Of a stretch of 64,000 bases of DNA, positions 45,482 to 54,895 are shown piece after piece. This DNA is from Bradyrhizobium sp. 21. Lineage in GTDB: Bacteria > Pseudomonadota > Alphaproteobacteria > Rhizobiales > Xanthobacteraceae. The position numbers and the translations under genes were made by a program. Position 1 is the first letter of the stretch, and the number at the start of each line of letters is the position of its first letter. The stretch lies in contig NZ_JADPJG010000011.1 in the NCBI RefSeq assembly GCF_023073335.1, forward strand, positions 62,001 through 126,000, in the 5' to 3' direction. The notes under the pieces are model-generated. The model ran no database searches and had not been told where the DNA came from. It saw only the letters and a list, made by a program, of their open reading frames with translations.

Positions 45482-46222
45482 GTGGAGACCGTTTTGGCCT
45501 TCCTCTTCGTCCTCACCGTCGGCCTTGTCGCCGGCACCATCTCCGGCATCGTCGGCACCGGCTCGTCGATCATGCTGATGCCGGTGCTGGTCTATGCCTA
45601 TGGGCCGAAGGAGGCCGTGCCGATCATGGCAGTCGCCTCCGTGATGGCGAATTTCTCGCGGATCCTGGCTTGGTGGCGCGAGGTCGACTGGTGGGCCTGC
45701 GCGGCCTATTCGGTCACGGGCATTCCGGCCGCCGTGCTCGGTGCGCGCACGCTGCTGGCGCTACCTTCGCACGCCGTCGATCTTGCCATCGGCGTCTTCC
45801 TGATCGCGATGGTGCCGGTCAGGCACTGGCTGGCGCGGCACGATCTCAAGGCCAATCTCTGGCATCTCGCCATCGGCGGCGCGATCATCGGCTATCTCAC
45901 CGGCATCGTCGTCTCCACCGGCCCGCTCAGCGTCCCGCTGTTTTTGTTCTACGGCCTGTCCAGGGGCGCCTTCCTCGCTACCGAAGCGGCTTCTTCGCTC
46001 GGCCTCTACTTCGCGAAGTCCGTGACCTTCGAGCGTTTCGGCGCGCTGACACAGGACGTCTTTATCAAGGGCCTGGTCGCAGGATCTTCGTTGATGGCCG
46101 GCGCCTTCATCGCCAAACGCTTCGTGCTGCATCTCAAGCCGGAGATGTTCCGCCTGGTCATGGACGGGATCATGGTCGCGGCGGGGCTCTCCATGCTATG
46201 GAGCGCGGCGCAATCCTCCTGA
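45482..46222 (+). CDS. TauE/SafE (TSUP) family permease
   Basis: A 246-residue inner-membrane permease with about eight helices. The family pattern is seen at the start (VGLVAGTISGIVGTGSSIMLMPVLVYAYGPKEAVPIM) and in the second half (LTGIVVSTGPLSVPLFLFYGLSRGAFLATEA). Members move sulfite, sulfoacetate or other organosulfur anions; the substrate here is unknown. The start is probably the GTG at 45482. It lies 18 bp before radA. Confidence 0.85.
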   Translation: METVLAFLFVLTVGLVAGTISGIVGTGSSIMLMPVLVYAYGPKEAVPIMAVASVMANFSRILAWWREVDWWACAAYSVTGIPAAVLGARTLLALPSHAVDLAIGVFLIAMVPVRHWLARHDLKANLWHLAIGGAIIGYLTGIVVSTGPLSVPLFLFYGLSRGAFLATEAASSLGLYFAKSVTFERFGALTQDVFIKGLVAGSSLMAGAFIAKRFVLHLKPEMFRLVMDGIMVAAGLSMLWSAAQSS

Positions 46223-46240
46223 CCAGCGATTCACTTCCCC

Positions 46241-47686
46241 ATGGCCAAATCCACGCTTTCCTTCGTCTGCCAGAACTGCGGCGCGGCCTATAACCGCTGG
46301 CAGGGCAAGTGCGAGTCCTGCGGCGAGTGGAATACGCTCGCCGAGGAGGATGCGACCGGCAGCGTACCGGTGTCGATCCGCTCCAAGCGCAAGGGGCGGA
46401 CATTCGCGCTCGAGAGCCTGTCCGGAAAAACCCAGGACGCCCCGCGCCTGTCCTCAGGCATGACCGAACTCGATCGCGTGACCGGCGGCGGTTTCGTCCG
46501 CGGCTCGGTGCTGCTGGTCGGCGGCGATCCCGGCATCGGCAAATCGACGCTGCTCACTCAAGCGACCAGCCTGATGGCGCGCGCCGGCCATCGCATCGTC
46601 TACATCTCGGGCGAAGAGGCGGTCGCGCAGGTGCGGCTGCGCGCCGAGCGGCTCGGGCTGTCAGACGCGCCGGTTCAGCTTGCCGCCGAAACGTCTGTCG
46701 AGGACATCGTCTCGACGCTGTCGGAGGGTGCGGTCCCCCGGCTGATCGTGATCGATTCGATCCAGACCATGTGGACCGACACGGTGGAATCCGCCCCCGG
46801 CACGGTCACCCAGGTGCGCGCCTCGGCGCAGGCGCTGATTCGTTTCGCCAAGAAGACTGGCGCTGCCATCATTCTGGTCGGCCATGTCACCAAGGACGGC
46901 CAGATTGCCGGCCCCCGCGTGGTCGAGCACATGGTCGATGCGGTGCTGTCGTTCGAAGGCGAAGGCTCGCAGCAGTTCCGCATCCTGCGTGCCGTGAAGA
47001 ACCGTTTCGGGCCGACCGACGAGATCGGCGTGTTCGAGATGACGGGCCTTGGCCTGCGCGAGGTCACCAACCCCTCGGAGCTGTTCCTGTCCGAGCGCGA
47101 TCTCGGGACGCCCGGTACCGCTGTCTTCGCAGGGATCGAGGGCACGAGGCCCGTCCTGGTCGAATTGCAGGCACTCGTGGCCCCCACCTCGCTCGGCACC
47201 CCGCGCCGGGCCGTGGTCGGCTGGGATCCGAGCCGGCTGTCGATGGTGCTGGCGGTGCTGGAGGCCCATTGCGGGGTCAAGCTGTCCGGCCACGACGTCT
47301 ATCTGAACGTCGCGGGCGGCCTGCGCATCCACGAACCCGCGGCCGATCTGGCCGCGGCGGCGGCGCTGGTGTCGTCCCTGGTTAATGCGCAGTTACCCAC
47401 CGATGCGGTCTATTTCGGCGAGATCTCGCTATCCGGCGTGGTGCGCCCGGTGGCGCAGACCCCGGCCCGGCTGAAGGAAGCGGCAAAACTCGGCTTTCAG
47501 CGTGCCGTGCTGCCCGAATCGGCCCGGGGCGACGCCGGCGGCGATGCCGGACTGTCGCTGAACGCAATCAACAGCCTGACGACATTGGTGGCCGAAATCG
47601 CCGCCCGCGGCTCCCGACGCGGTGAATCGAACGCACCGGCGGAGAAAAATGCCACACCGGCAAGATTCCGCCGTGGAGAGGGTTAG
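46241..47686 (+). CDS. radA: DNA repair protein RadA
   Basis: A 481-residue RecA-like helicase that helps branch migration. Zinc finger CQNCG...CESCGEW at the start, Walker A GDPGIGKSTLL, the RadA-specific KNRFGPTDEIG, and a C-terminal Lon-like domain (SGHDVYLNVAGGLRI, ISLSGVVRPV). Intact throughout. Confidence 0.96.
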   Translation: MAKSTLSFVCQNCGAAYNRWQGKCESCGEWNTLAEEDATGSVPVSIRSKRKGRTFALESLSGKTQDAPRLSSGMTELDRVTGGGFVRGSVLLVGGDPGIGKSTLLTQATSLMARAGHRIVYISGEEAVAQVRLRAERLGLSDAPVQLAAETSVEDIVSTLSEGAVPRLIVIDSIQTMWTDTVESAPGTVTQVRASAQALIRFAKKTGAAIILVGHVTKDGQIAGPRVVEHMVDAVLSFEGEGSQQFRILRAVKNRFGPTDEIGVFEMTGLGLREVTNPSELFLSERDLGTPGTAVFAGIEGTRPVLVELQALVAPTSLGTPRRAVVGWDPSRLSMVLAVLEAHCGVKLSGHDVYLNVAGGLRIHEPAADLAAAAALVSSLVNAQLPTDAVYFGEISLSGVVRPVAQTPARLKEAAKLGFQRAVLPESARGDAGGDAGLSLNAINSLTTLVAEIAARGSRRGESNAPAEKNATPARFRRGEG

Positions 47687-47852
47687 GTGGAGGTGACGTT
47701 CCCCATCCCCGCCGCTATACAGCCGTCACAAAAGCAGCACGGGATTGCGTGGTTGCGGCCTTGCCGGAAACTCCGTCTGGCCCTCACTTGGGGCGGCGGC
47801 CAAACACCGATTCGCTGAGCACCTTTGAAGTACGAGCGGACCAGACCAGCCG

Positions 47853-48482
47853 ATGCCAGTAACCATCCTCGACCTGATCCTGCTCGGTGTGATGCTGATC
47901 TCGGGCCTGCTTGCCATGGTCCGCGGCTTCATGCGCGAAATCCTGTCGATCGCGGCCTGGGGCACGGCGGCGATCGTCACCCTTTATTCATTCTCGAAGC
48001 TGCTGCCGACCGCAAAGACCTATTTCAACAACGATACCGTCGCGAGCGTGGTCGTGGTCGCCGGCGTATTCGTCGGCACCCTGGTCGTGGTCTCCGTGAT
48101 CACGGTGCGGATCTCCGACATGATCCTGGATTCGCGCATCGGCGCGCTGGATCGCACCCTCGGCTTCCTGTTCGGGCTGGCTCGCGGGCTTTTGATCGTC
48201 GTGGTCGCCTTCCTGTTCTTCACCTGGCTGGTGCCGGACAAGCAGCGCCCGGACTGGGTCACGGGGGCCAAATCCCGCGTGGTGCTCCAGGGAACCGGGG
48301 ATTGGCTGATGGCCCTCTTGCCTGACGACCCCGAGAACACCATCTTGAAGAGATTCAAGAAAAACAAACCAGATGATGAGCAGACTGATTCCGAGCAGCA
48401 GCCTTCGGGCAGCGGCGACGGATACAGCAAACCGGCTCGTGACAGCCTTAAAAAGCTGATCGAGAAACCCGCGGTGCGTTGA
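47853..48482 (+). CDS. cvpA: CvpA family membrane protein
   Basis: A 209-residue protein with four membrane helices in the first 130 residues (MPVTILDLILLGVMLISGLLAMVRGFMREIL start), and a charged C-terminal tail (DDEQTDSEQQ). In E. coli CvpA affects envelope homeostasis and colicin V export; exact role unclear. It precedes purF by 31 bp, the classical pair. Confidence 0.92.
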   Translation: MPVTILDLILLGVMLISGLLAMVRGFMREILSIAAWGTAAIVTLYSFSKLLPTAKTYFNNDTVASVVVVAGVFVGTLVVVSVITVRISDMILDSRIGALDRTLGFLFGLARGLLIVVVAFLFFTWLVPDKQRPDWVTGAKSRVVLQGTGDWLMALLPDDPENTILKRFKKNKPDDEQTDSEQQPSGSGDGYSKPARDSLKKLIEKPAVR

Positions 48483-48513
48483 TTAAGCCCTACTAGAGAG
48501 AGGCTCGGACGAG

Positions 48514-50019
48514 ATGCGAAATCCTGACCAGGACGCCCAACTTGATCTCGGCCCGGCCGCGCTAGAGCTTCAGGACGATCTGGAGGGGGATACGCTGCGC
48601 GAGGAATGCGGCGTCTTCGGCATCTATGGCCACCCCGACGCCGCCGCCATCACGGCGCTCGGCCTTCACGCCCTCCAGCATCGCGGCCAGGAAGCCGCCG
48701 GCATCGTCTCCTACGACGGCAGCCGGTTTCATTCCGAACGCCGCCTCGGCCTCGTCGGCGACACCTTCTCCCGCCGCGAGGTGATCGACCGCCTGCCCGG
48801 CACCATGGCGGTCGGCCATGTCCGCTACGCCACGACCGGCGCCACGATCCTGCGCAACGTGCAGCCGCTGTTCGCCGAACTCAATGCCGGCGGCCTCGCA
48901 GTCGCCCACAACGGCAACCTCTCCAACGGCCTGACCTTGCGCCGCGAGCTCGTGAAGAGCGGCGCTATGATGCAGTCGACGTCCGACACCGAGGTGATCC
49001 TGCACCTGGTCGCGCGCTCACGGCGCAGCCGCTTCATCGAACGCTATATCGACGCGCTGCGCGAGATCGAGGGCGCCTATGCGCTGGTGTCGCTCACCAA
49101 CAAGAAGCTGGTCGGTGCGCGCGATCCGCGCGGCATCCGTCCGCTGGTGCTCGGCGACCTCGACGGCTGCCCGATCCTGACGTCGGAAACCTGTGCGCTC
49201 GACATCATCGGCGCGCGCTTCGTCCGCGACATCGAGCCCGGCGAAGTCATCGTGTTCGACGAGAACGGCCAGGACATCCACAAGCCGTTCCCACCGATGG
49301 CGCCGCGTCCCTGCATCTTCGAATACATCTACTTCTCCCGTCCGGATTCCATCGTTCACGGCCGCTCGGTCTACGAGGTGCGCAAGGCCTTCGGTGCGCA
49401 GCTCGCGCGCGAGAGCCATGTCGAGGTCGACGTCGTGGTGCCGGTGCCGGATTCCGGCGTGCCCGCCGCGGTCGGCTACAGCCAGCATTCCGGCGTGCCG
49501 TTCGAGCTCGGCATCATCCGCAACCATTATGTCGGCCGCACCTTCATCCAGCCGACGCAGGCGATCCGCGAATCCGGCGTGCGCATGAAGCATTCGGCCA
49601 ACCGCGCCGCGATCGAAGGCAAGCGCATCATCCTGATCGACGACTCGCTGGTGCGTGGCACCACATCGAAGAAGATCGTGCGCATGATGCGCGATGCCGG
49701 CGCGAAGGAAGTGCATTTCCGTCTCGCCTCGCCGCCGATCCTCTATCCCGACTATTACGGCATCGACCTGCCCGACCGCGACGGCCTTCTTGCGGCAACG
49801 CATTCGATGGAAGAGATGCGCGAGCTCATCGGCGCCGACTCGCTCGCCTTTCTGTCGATCGACGGCATGTATCGTGCGATGGGCGAACCAGGCCGCGACC
49901 CGGCCAATCCAAAGTTTGCGGATCATTGTTTCACCGGGGCGTATCCGACCCACCTCACCGACCAGACCCAGACCGAGCAGCAGCCGCGGCAATTGTCGCT
50001 GCTGGCGGAAGCGAGCTAG
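48514..50019 (+). CDS. purF: Amidophosphoribosyltransferase
   Basis: A 501-residue enzyme for the first step of purine synthesis. A 31-residue propeptide precedes Cys32 of LREECGVFGIYG, the N-terminal nucleophile of the glutaminase; the PRPP loop IILIDDSLVRGTTSKK lies in the second half. Translation starts at ATG 48514 in an AGAGAGAGGC context. Confidence 0.97.
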   Translation: MRNPDQDAQLDLGPAALELQDDLEGDTLREECGVFGIYGHPDAAAITALGLHALQHRGQEAAGIVSYDGSRFHSERRLGLVGDTFSRREVIDRLPGTMAVGHVRYATTGATILRNVQPLFAELNAGGLAVAHNGNLSNGLTLRRELVKSGAMMQSTSDTEVILHLVARSRRSRFIERYIDALREIEGAYALVSLTNKKLVGARDPRGIRPLVLGDLDGCPILTSETCALDIIGARFVRDIEPGEVIVFDENGQDIHKPFPPMAPRPCIFEYIYFSRPDSIVHGRSVYEVRKAFGAQLARESHVEVDVVVPVPDSGVPAAVGYSQHSGVPFELGIIRNHYVGRTFIQPTQAIRESGVRMKHSANRAAIEGKRIILIDDSLVRGTTSKKIVRMMRDAGAKEVHFRLASPPILYPDYYGIDLPDRDGLLAATHSMEEMRELIGADSLAFLSIDGMYRAMGEPGRDPANPKFADHCFTGAYPTHLTDQTQTEQQPRQLSLLAEAS

Positions 50020-50022
50020 GCA

Positions 50023-50146
50023 GTCGTCCCGGCGAAGGCCGGGACCCATAACCACAGCTCTGTGTGGTTCGAAGAGGATGGCCATGACCATCTTCACCAA
50101 ATCATCGCCGTCACGGCGTATGGGTCCTGGCTTTCGCCAGGACGAC
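50023..50146. repeat. Inverted intergenic repeat after purF
   Basis: Outer arms GTCGTCC (50023-50029) and GGACGAC (50140-50146) are exact complements, and the inner parts CCGGCGAAGGCCGGGACCCA and TGGGTCCTGGCTTTCGCC mirror each other loosely. The motif is common after genes in Bradyrhizobium and may act as a terminator. Confidence 0.65.
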
Positions 50147-50164
50147 GCTGGATAGAACATTTCA

Positions 50165-50905
50165 ATGATAAATCCCCTCGCCAACCGCATCGCTCTCGTC
50201 ACCGGCGCCTCGCGCGGTATCGGCTTCGCCACGGCCAAGGCGCTGGCGAAGGCCGGCGCGCATATCGTCGCCGTGGCGCGCACGCAGGGCGGGCTGGAAG
50301 AGCTCGATGACGAGATCCGCAAGGACGGCGGCAGCGCCACACTGGTGCCGCTCAACCTCACCGATTCCGACGGCATTGCGCGGCTCGGCGCCGGCCTGCA
50401 TGAACGCTACGGCAAGCTCGATATCCTCGTTGGCAATGCCGGCGTGCTCGGCCCCTCCTCGCCGGTCGGCCATATCGAGCTGAAGGCCTTCACCGACGTG
50501 ATGGCTGTCAACGTCTCCGCCAACTTCCAGCTGATCCGCTGCATGGAGCCGCTGCTCAAGCAATCCGACGCCGGCCGCGCGGTGTTCATCACCTCGGGCG
50601 CCGCCAACAAGGCCACCGCCTATGTCAGCCCCTACGCCGCCTCCAAGGCTGCCCTGGAAACGCTGGCGCGCGCCTGGGCGCAGGAGACCGCCAATACGAA
50701 GCTGCGTATCAACCTGTTCAACCCGGGCCCGATCCGCACCCGCATGCGCGCCACCCTGATGCCGGGCGAGGATCCGACGACGCTGGAGACGCCCGAGCAG
50801 GTCGCCGAACTCATCGTCCCGATGTGCGCGCCAGACTGGACCGAGACCGGCAAGTTCTACGACTACAAGACCCGCAGCCTGATGAGCTTCCGCTCGCCGG
50901 CCTGA
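50165..50905 (+). CDS. Short-chain dehydrogenase/reductase
   Basis: A 246-residue SDR with cofactor loop TGASRGIGFATA and catalytic residues in SGAANKATAYVSPYAASKAAL (Ser, Tyr, Lys). The NADP or NAD preference and substrate are unknown; it resembles the uncharacterised SDRs following purF in Bradyrhizobium. Confidence 0.9.
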   Translation: MINPLANRIALVTGASRGIGFATAKALAKAGAHIVAVARTQGGLEELDDEIRKDGGSATLVPLNLTDSDGIARLGAGLHERYGKLDILVGNAGVLGPSSPVGHIELKAFTDVMAVNVSANFQLIRCMEPLLKQSDAGRAVFITSGAANKATAYVSPYAASKAALETLARAWAQETANTKLRINLFNPGPIRTRMRATLMPGEDPTTLETPEQVAELIVPMCAPDWTETGKFYDYKTRSLMSFRSPA

Positions 50906-50982
50906 TTGACTCGCGCGCCTCCCCGCGATTGACTGCCCGCGCTCAAGCGGCAGCAAGCCGCAAGCCAAAAAGGGAGGTCGCC

Positions 50983-52131
50983 ATGGCACCGTGGCATGAT
51001 CGCGCAGGCGTCACCCGTGCGCTCGCAAATGTCTTTCACGCCTTCTTCATCCTGACCGCAGCCATCGCGTTTGCGCTTCCGAGTGTTGCGATCGCTGGCG
51101 ATGTCCCGACCTTCGCGGTCGATGCCTCCTGGCCAAAGCAATTGCCGAACAATTGGATCCTTGGCCAGGTTGGCGGCATCACCGTCGACTGGCAGGGCCA
51201 CATCTGGGTGATCCATCGCCCACGCTCGCTCACCGATGACGAGAAGGGCGCGAGCCTCAACCCGCCGCGCTCCAAGTGCTGTGTGTCGGCGCCGCCGGTG
51301 CTCGAATTCGACACTGATGGCAACCTGCTGCGGTCCTGGGGTGGTCCGGGCGAAGGCTATGAATGGGTCGGCCGCGAGCATGGCATCGAGGTCGACGACC
51401 GCGGCTTCGTCTGGGTCGGCGGCAATGCCGACAACGACAACGCGATTCTGAAGTTCACGCTCGACGGCAAGTTCGTGGCACAGATCGGCAAGATCGCGCC
51501 GAGCCTCGGCAGCAACGACACGACGCAACTCGGCAAGCCCGCGGAGACCGCGATCGACAAGGACGCGAACGAGATCTACGTCGCCGACGGTTATGGCAAT
51601 CGCCGCGTCATCGTGTTCGACGCAACCACGCTCGCCTACAAGCGGCATTGGGGCGCTTACGGCAACAAGCCTGACGACACCAAGCAGGCGGCGTACGATC
51701 CCAAGGCGCCGGTTGCGCAGCAATTCGGCAATCCCGTCCATTGCGTGAAGCTCGCCAATGACGGCCTTGTCTACGTTTGCGACCGCATCAACAACCGCAT
51801 CCAGGTCTTCAAGAAGGACGGCACCTTCGTGAAGGAGTTCTTCTTCGAGAAGAACACGCTCGGCAACGGCGCGGTGTGGGACATCGCGATCTGGCCCGAT
51901 CCGAAGCAGAGCTGGCTGCTCAGCGCCGACGGCGAGAACAACGAGATCAGGGTCATCAAGCGCGAGGACGGCAGCGTGGTCGGCAGCTTCGGGCACAACG
52001 GCCGCAACGCCGGCCAATTCCACTGGGTGCACGCCATGGCGATCGACGCCAAGGGCAACGTCTATACCGCCGAGGTCGACACCGGAAAGCGCATCCAGAA
52101 ATTCAAGCTGACGTCGGACGCGCTCAAATAG
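50983..52131 (+). CDS. Exported NHL-repeat beta-propeller protein
   Basis: A 382-residue protein, signal peptide cleaved near IAGD. At least five NHL-type blades are visible: GITVDWQGHIWVIHR, GIEVDDRGFVWVGGN, AIDKDANEIYVADGYGNRRV, HCVKLANDGLVYVCDRINNRIQV and AMAIDAKGNVYTAEVDTGKRI. The overall order resembles peptidyl-alpha-hydroxyglycine alpha-amidating lyase-like proteins; the enzymatic metal site could not be confirmed. ATG 50983 follows AGGGAGG. A clear terminator follows. Confidence 0.82.
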   Translation: MAPWHDRAGVTRALANVFHAFFILTAAIAFALPSVAIAGDVPTFAVDASWPKQLPNNWILGQVGGITVDWQGHIWVIHRPRSLTDDEKGASLNPPRSKCCVSAPPVLEFDTDGNLLRSWGGPGEGYEWVGREHGIEVDDRGFVWVGGNADNDNAILKFTLDGKFVAQIGKIAPSLGSNDTTQLGKPAETAIDKDANEIYVADGYGNRRVIVFDATTLAYKRHWGAYGNKPDDTKQAAYDPKAPVAQQFGNPVHCVKLANDGLVYVCDRINNRIQVFKKDGTFVKEFFFEKNTLGNGAVWDIAIWPDPKQSWLLSADGENNEIRVIKREDGSVVGSFGHNGRNAGQFHWVHAMAIDAKGNVYTAEVDTGKRIQKFKLTSDALK

Positions 52132-52162
52132 CGTCTCGACGCATTTTGCCCAAAAGTTAACC

Positions 52163-52198
52163 GCCGGATGACGCTACGACGCGGCGTCATCCGGCTTT
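52163..52198 (+). terminator. Rho-independent terminator after the NHL gene
   Basis: Perfect 12-bp stem GCCGGATGACGC / GCGTCATCCGGC with a 9-nt loop, then TTTAG. It ends 32 bp downstream of the stop codon. Confidence 0.75.
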
Positions 52199-52301
52199 AG
52201 GCGCATTGCCGGGACCTGCAGGACACGGTAGAGCCATCAGCCGGAACAAGGCTCCCATTCAAGAGAGCCGTCCGCATGTTTGACAATGGAGGAAACCTTT
52301 T

Positions 52302-53528
52302 ATGACGACCATGTTCGCGCGCCGCTCCGCGGCTCTTCTGGCCTGTGCCGCCTTCGGTTTTGCCACATCCGCCTTCGCCCAGGACAAGACCGCCACGATC
52401 GGCGTGCTCAACGACATGTCGAGCCTCTATGCCGACATCGGCGGCCCCGGCGCCGTGGCGGCGATCAACATGGCGGTGGAAGATTCCGGTCTCCGCGCCA
52501 AGGGCTGGAAGATCGAGGTGATCAGCGGCGATCACCAGAACAAGCCGGATGTCGGCGTCAATATCGCGCGGCAATGGATCGACACCCAGAAGGTCGATGT
52601 GATCGCCGACACGCCGAACTCCGGCGTGGCACTGGCCGTCAGCAACGTCGTCAAGGAGAAGAACGCGGTCCTGCTCAACAATGGCGGCGCCAGCGCCGAC
52701 CTCACCGGCAAGGCCTGCAACGCCAACACCATCTCCTACACCTACGACACCTACATGCTCGCCAACGGCACCGGCAAGGCGCTGACCAAGGCCGGCGGCG
52801 ACAGCTGGTTCTTTCTGACCGCCGACTACGCCTTCGGTGCCGCGCTCGAGCGTGACACCAGCGCGGTCGTCACCGCGAATGGTGGCAAGGTGCTCGGGGG
52901 CGTCAAGCATCCGCTCAACACCTCGGATTTCTCTTCCTTCCTGCTCCAGGCGCAGAACTCGAAGGCCAAGATCGTCGGTCTTGCCAACGCTGGCGGCGAC
53001 ACCACCAACTCGATCAAGCAGGCGGCCGAGTTCGGCATCGTCGAGGGCGGCCAGAAGCTCGCCGCGCTCCTGCTGTTCATCAACGACGTCCACTCGCTCG
53101 GCCTCAAGACTGCGCATGGCCTGACCTTCACCGAATCCTTCTACTGGGATCTCAACGAGGGCACGCGCGCGTTCTCGAAGCGCTTCCAGGACAAGGTGGC
53201 CAACAAGGCGATGCCCTCGATGACGCAGGCCGGCAATTATGCGGCCGTGCTGCATTACCTGAAGGCGCTCGAGGCCCTCGGCGGCAATCCGCATGACGGC
53301 GCCAAGGTCGTCGCCAAGATGAAGGAGATCCCGACCGACGATCCGCTGTTCGGCAAGGGCCCGCTGCGCGAGGACGGCCGCCGCATTATTCCCGCCTTCC
53401 TGTTCGAGGTGAAGAAGCCGGAAGAATCGAAGGGCCCGTGGGACTATTACAAGCTGGTCGCGACCATCCCGGCGGAAGACGCGGCCAAGCCGCTCAAGGA
53501 CAGCGAGTGCCCGCTGGTGAAGAAGTAA
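52302..53528 (+). CDS. ABC transporter substrate-binding protein (branched-chain amino acid/LivK-like)
   Basis: A 408-residue periplasmic binding protein of the type I family. Signal peptide ends AFAQD; IGVLNDMSSLYADIGGPGAVAAINMAVEDSG and later segments WFFLTADYAFGAALERD fit LivJ/LivK-like receptors that bind amides, amino acids or aromatic acids. GGAGGAAACC precedes ATG 52302. No permease or ATPase genes are adjacent, as usual for many such genes in Bradyrhizobium. An inverted repeat follows the stop. Confidence 0.92.
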   Translation: MTTMFARRSAALLACAAFGFATSAFAQDKTATIGVLNDMSSLYADIGGPGAVAAINMAVEDSGLRAKGWKIEVISGDHQNKPDVGVNIARQWIDTQKVDVIADTPNSGVALAVSNVVKEKNAVLLNNGGASADLTGKACNANTISYTYDTYMLANGTGKALTKAGGDSWFFLTADYAFGAALERDTSAVVTANGGKVLGGVKHPLNTSDFSSFLLQAQNSKAKIVGLANAGGDTTNSIKQAAEFGIVEGGQKLAALLLFINDVHSLGLKTAHGLTFTESFYWDLNEGTRAFSKRFQDKVANKAMPSMTQAGNYAAVLHYLKALEALGGNPHDGAKVVAKMKEIPTDDPLFGKGPLREDGRRIIPAFLFEVKKPEESKGPWDYYKLVATIPAEDAAKPLKDSECPLVKK

Positions 53529-53537
53529 GCGAGATAT

Positions 53538-53643
53538 CGTAGGGTGGGTTGCGGCTGCGCGAAGCGCGGTCCGCATGGCGTAACCCACCTCTTCTTTCTC
53601 AGCGGCCAAGATGGCGGATTACGCTTCGCTAATCCACCCTACG
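53538..53643. repeat. Inverted intergenic repeat (CGTAGGGTGG...CCACCCTACG)
   Basis: Arms CGTAGGGTGG (53538-53547) and CCACCCTACG (53634-53643) with internal mirror elements (TTACGCTTCGCTAA). It overlaps the 3' end of the convergent MFS gene and separates it from the SBP gene; it probably acts as a bidirectional terminator. Confidence 0.65.
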
Positions 53644-54895
53644 GTTCTGATTTTGTGGCACCCAACGCCCGCACAGCAATCGCTACGCACGCCACCATCA
53701 ACACGCCGGCAAGCAAAAATGGCGCGCCGGGCAGATGCCACGGCGCGCTCGCGCCGATGAAATATGAAAACGTCAGCGTGAACAGGAACGGGCCGACGAG
53801 CTGCGACACGCTCTGCACGCTCGCGGTCGCGCCCTGCAACTGGCCCTGCTGATCGGGCGCGACCAGCCGCGTCATCAGCGATTGCATGGCGGCGCCCGAG
53901 ATGCCCCACAGCGACATCACGGGAATGCCGATCCAGAACAGCGGCCCGGTCGGCGCCGCGCCGAAGATCACGAAGCCGACCGCGCCACAGCACAGGCCCA
54001 TCACCAGCGCGTTCCGCTCGCCGAGCACGCGCACGATCGGGCCGATCGCCAGCCCCTGCACCACCATGGCGCAGATGCCGACCATCGCCAGCGTCAGTCC
54101 CACGGTTTTCGAATCCCAGCCGTAGCGATAGGTCGCATAGAGCACGAAGGTCGAGGGAAGCACGACATGCGCGACCTGCGCGATGAAGTTGACGACCGAC
54201 AGCGCAGCCAGCACCGCGTTGGAGCGCAGCAGATGCAGCGCGCCGACCGGATTGGCGCGCGTCCAGCGGAACGGCGCGCGCTTGTCCGCCGCCAGGGATT
54301 CCGGCAGCACGAAGAGCCCATAGAGTGCATTGGCGAGGCTCAGGGCCGCCGAGGCCCAGAAGGGCAGGCGCGGATCGATATCGCCGAGCAGACCGCCCAG
54401 TGCCGGGCCCAGCACGAAGCCGGCGCCGAAGGCCGCGCCGATCCTGCCGAACACCGCTGCGCGCCGCTCCGGCGGTGTGATGTCGGCGATGTAGGCAAAG
54501 GCAGTCGAGATGCTGGCGGAGGTGATCCCGGAGATGACGCGGCCGACGAACAGCCAGACCAGCGATGGCGCCAGCGCCATCAGCACATAATCCGCCGCGA
54601 GCCCGAAATTCGACAGCAGCACCACCGGCCGTCGCCCGAAGCGATCCGACAGCGCGCCGAGCACCGGCGAGAACACGAACTGCATCAACGCCCAGGCAGT
54701 GCCGAACAGGCCGAAGATGCGGGCCGCATGCGCGGTGTCGTTGCCGACGAAGCTCTCGATCAGCTTTGGCAGGATCGGCATGATCACGCCGAGCGCGAGC
54801 ATGTCGAGCAGGATGGTGACGAAGATGAAGGCGACCGCACCACGCCGGACGGGTGCTGCGTCCTGCGCCATCGCCTCGCCGGCATCGCTGCTCAC
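53639..54895 (-). CDS. MFS efflux transporter (TCR/Tet-like)
   Basis: A 418-residue major-facilitator protein with twelve helices. Motif A appears as [15 protein letters not shown], motif C as [16 protein letters not shown]; the closest families are TetA-like tetracycline/drug:proton antiporters. The start is GTG at 54895, overlapping the der stop by four bases (GTGA), although ATG 54871 is also possible. Its expression should be coupled to der. Confidence 0.9.
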   Translation of the reverse strand: MSSDAGEAMAQDAAPVRRGAVAFIFVTILLDMLALGVIMPILPKLIESFVGNDTAHAARIFGLFGTAWALMQFVFSPVLGALSDRFGRRPVVLLSNFGLAADYVLMALAPSLVWLFVGRVISGITSASISTAFAYIADITPPERRAAVFGRIGAAFGAGFVLGPALGGLLGDIDPRLPFWASAALSLANALYGLFVLPESLAADKRAPFRWTRANPVGALHLLRSNAVLAALSVVNFIAQVAHVVLPSTFVLYATYRYGWDSKTVGLTLAMVGICAMVVQGLAIGPIVRVLGERNALVMGLCCGAVGFVIFGAAPTGPLFWIGIPVMSLWGISGAAMQSLMTRLVAPDQQGQLQGATASVQSVSQLVGPFLFTLTFSYFIGASAPWHLPGAPFLLAGVLMVACVAIAVRALGATKSEP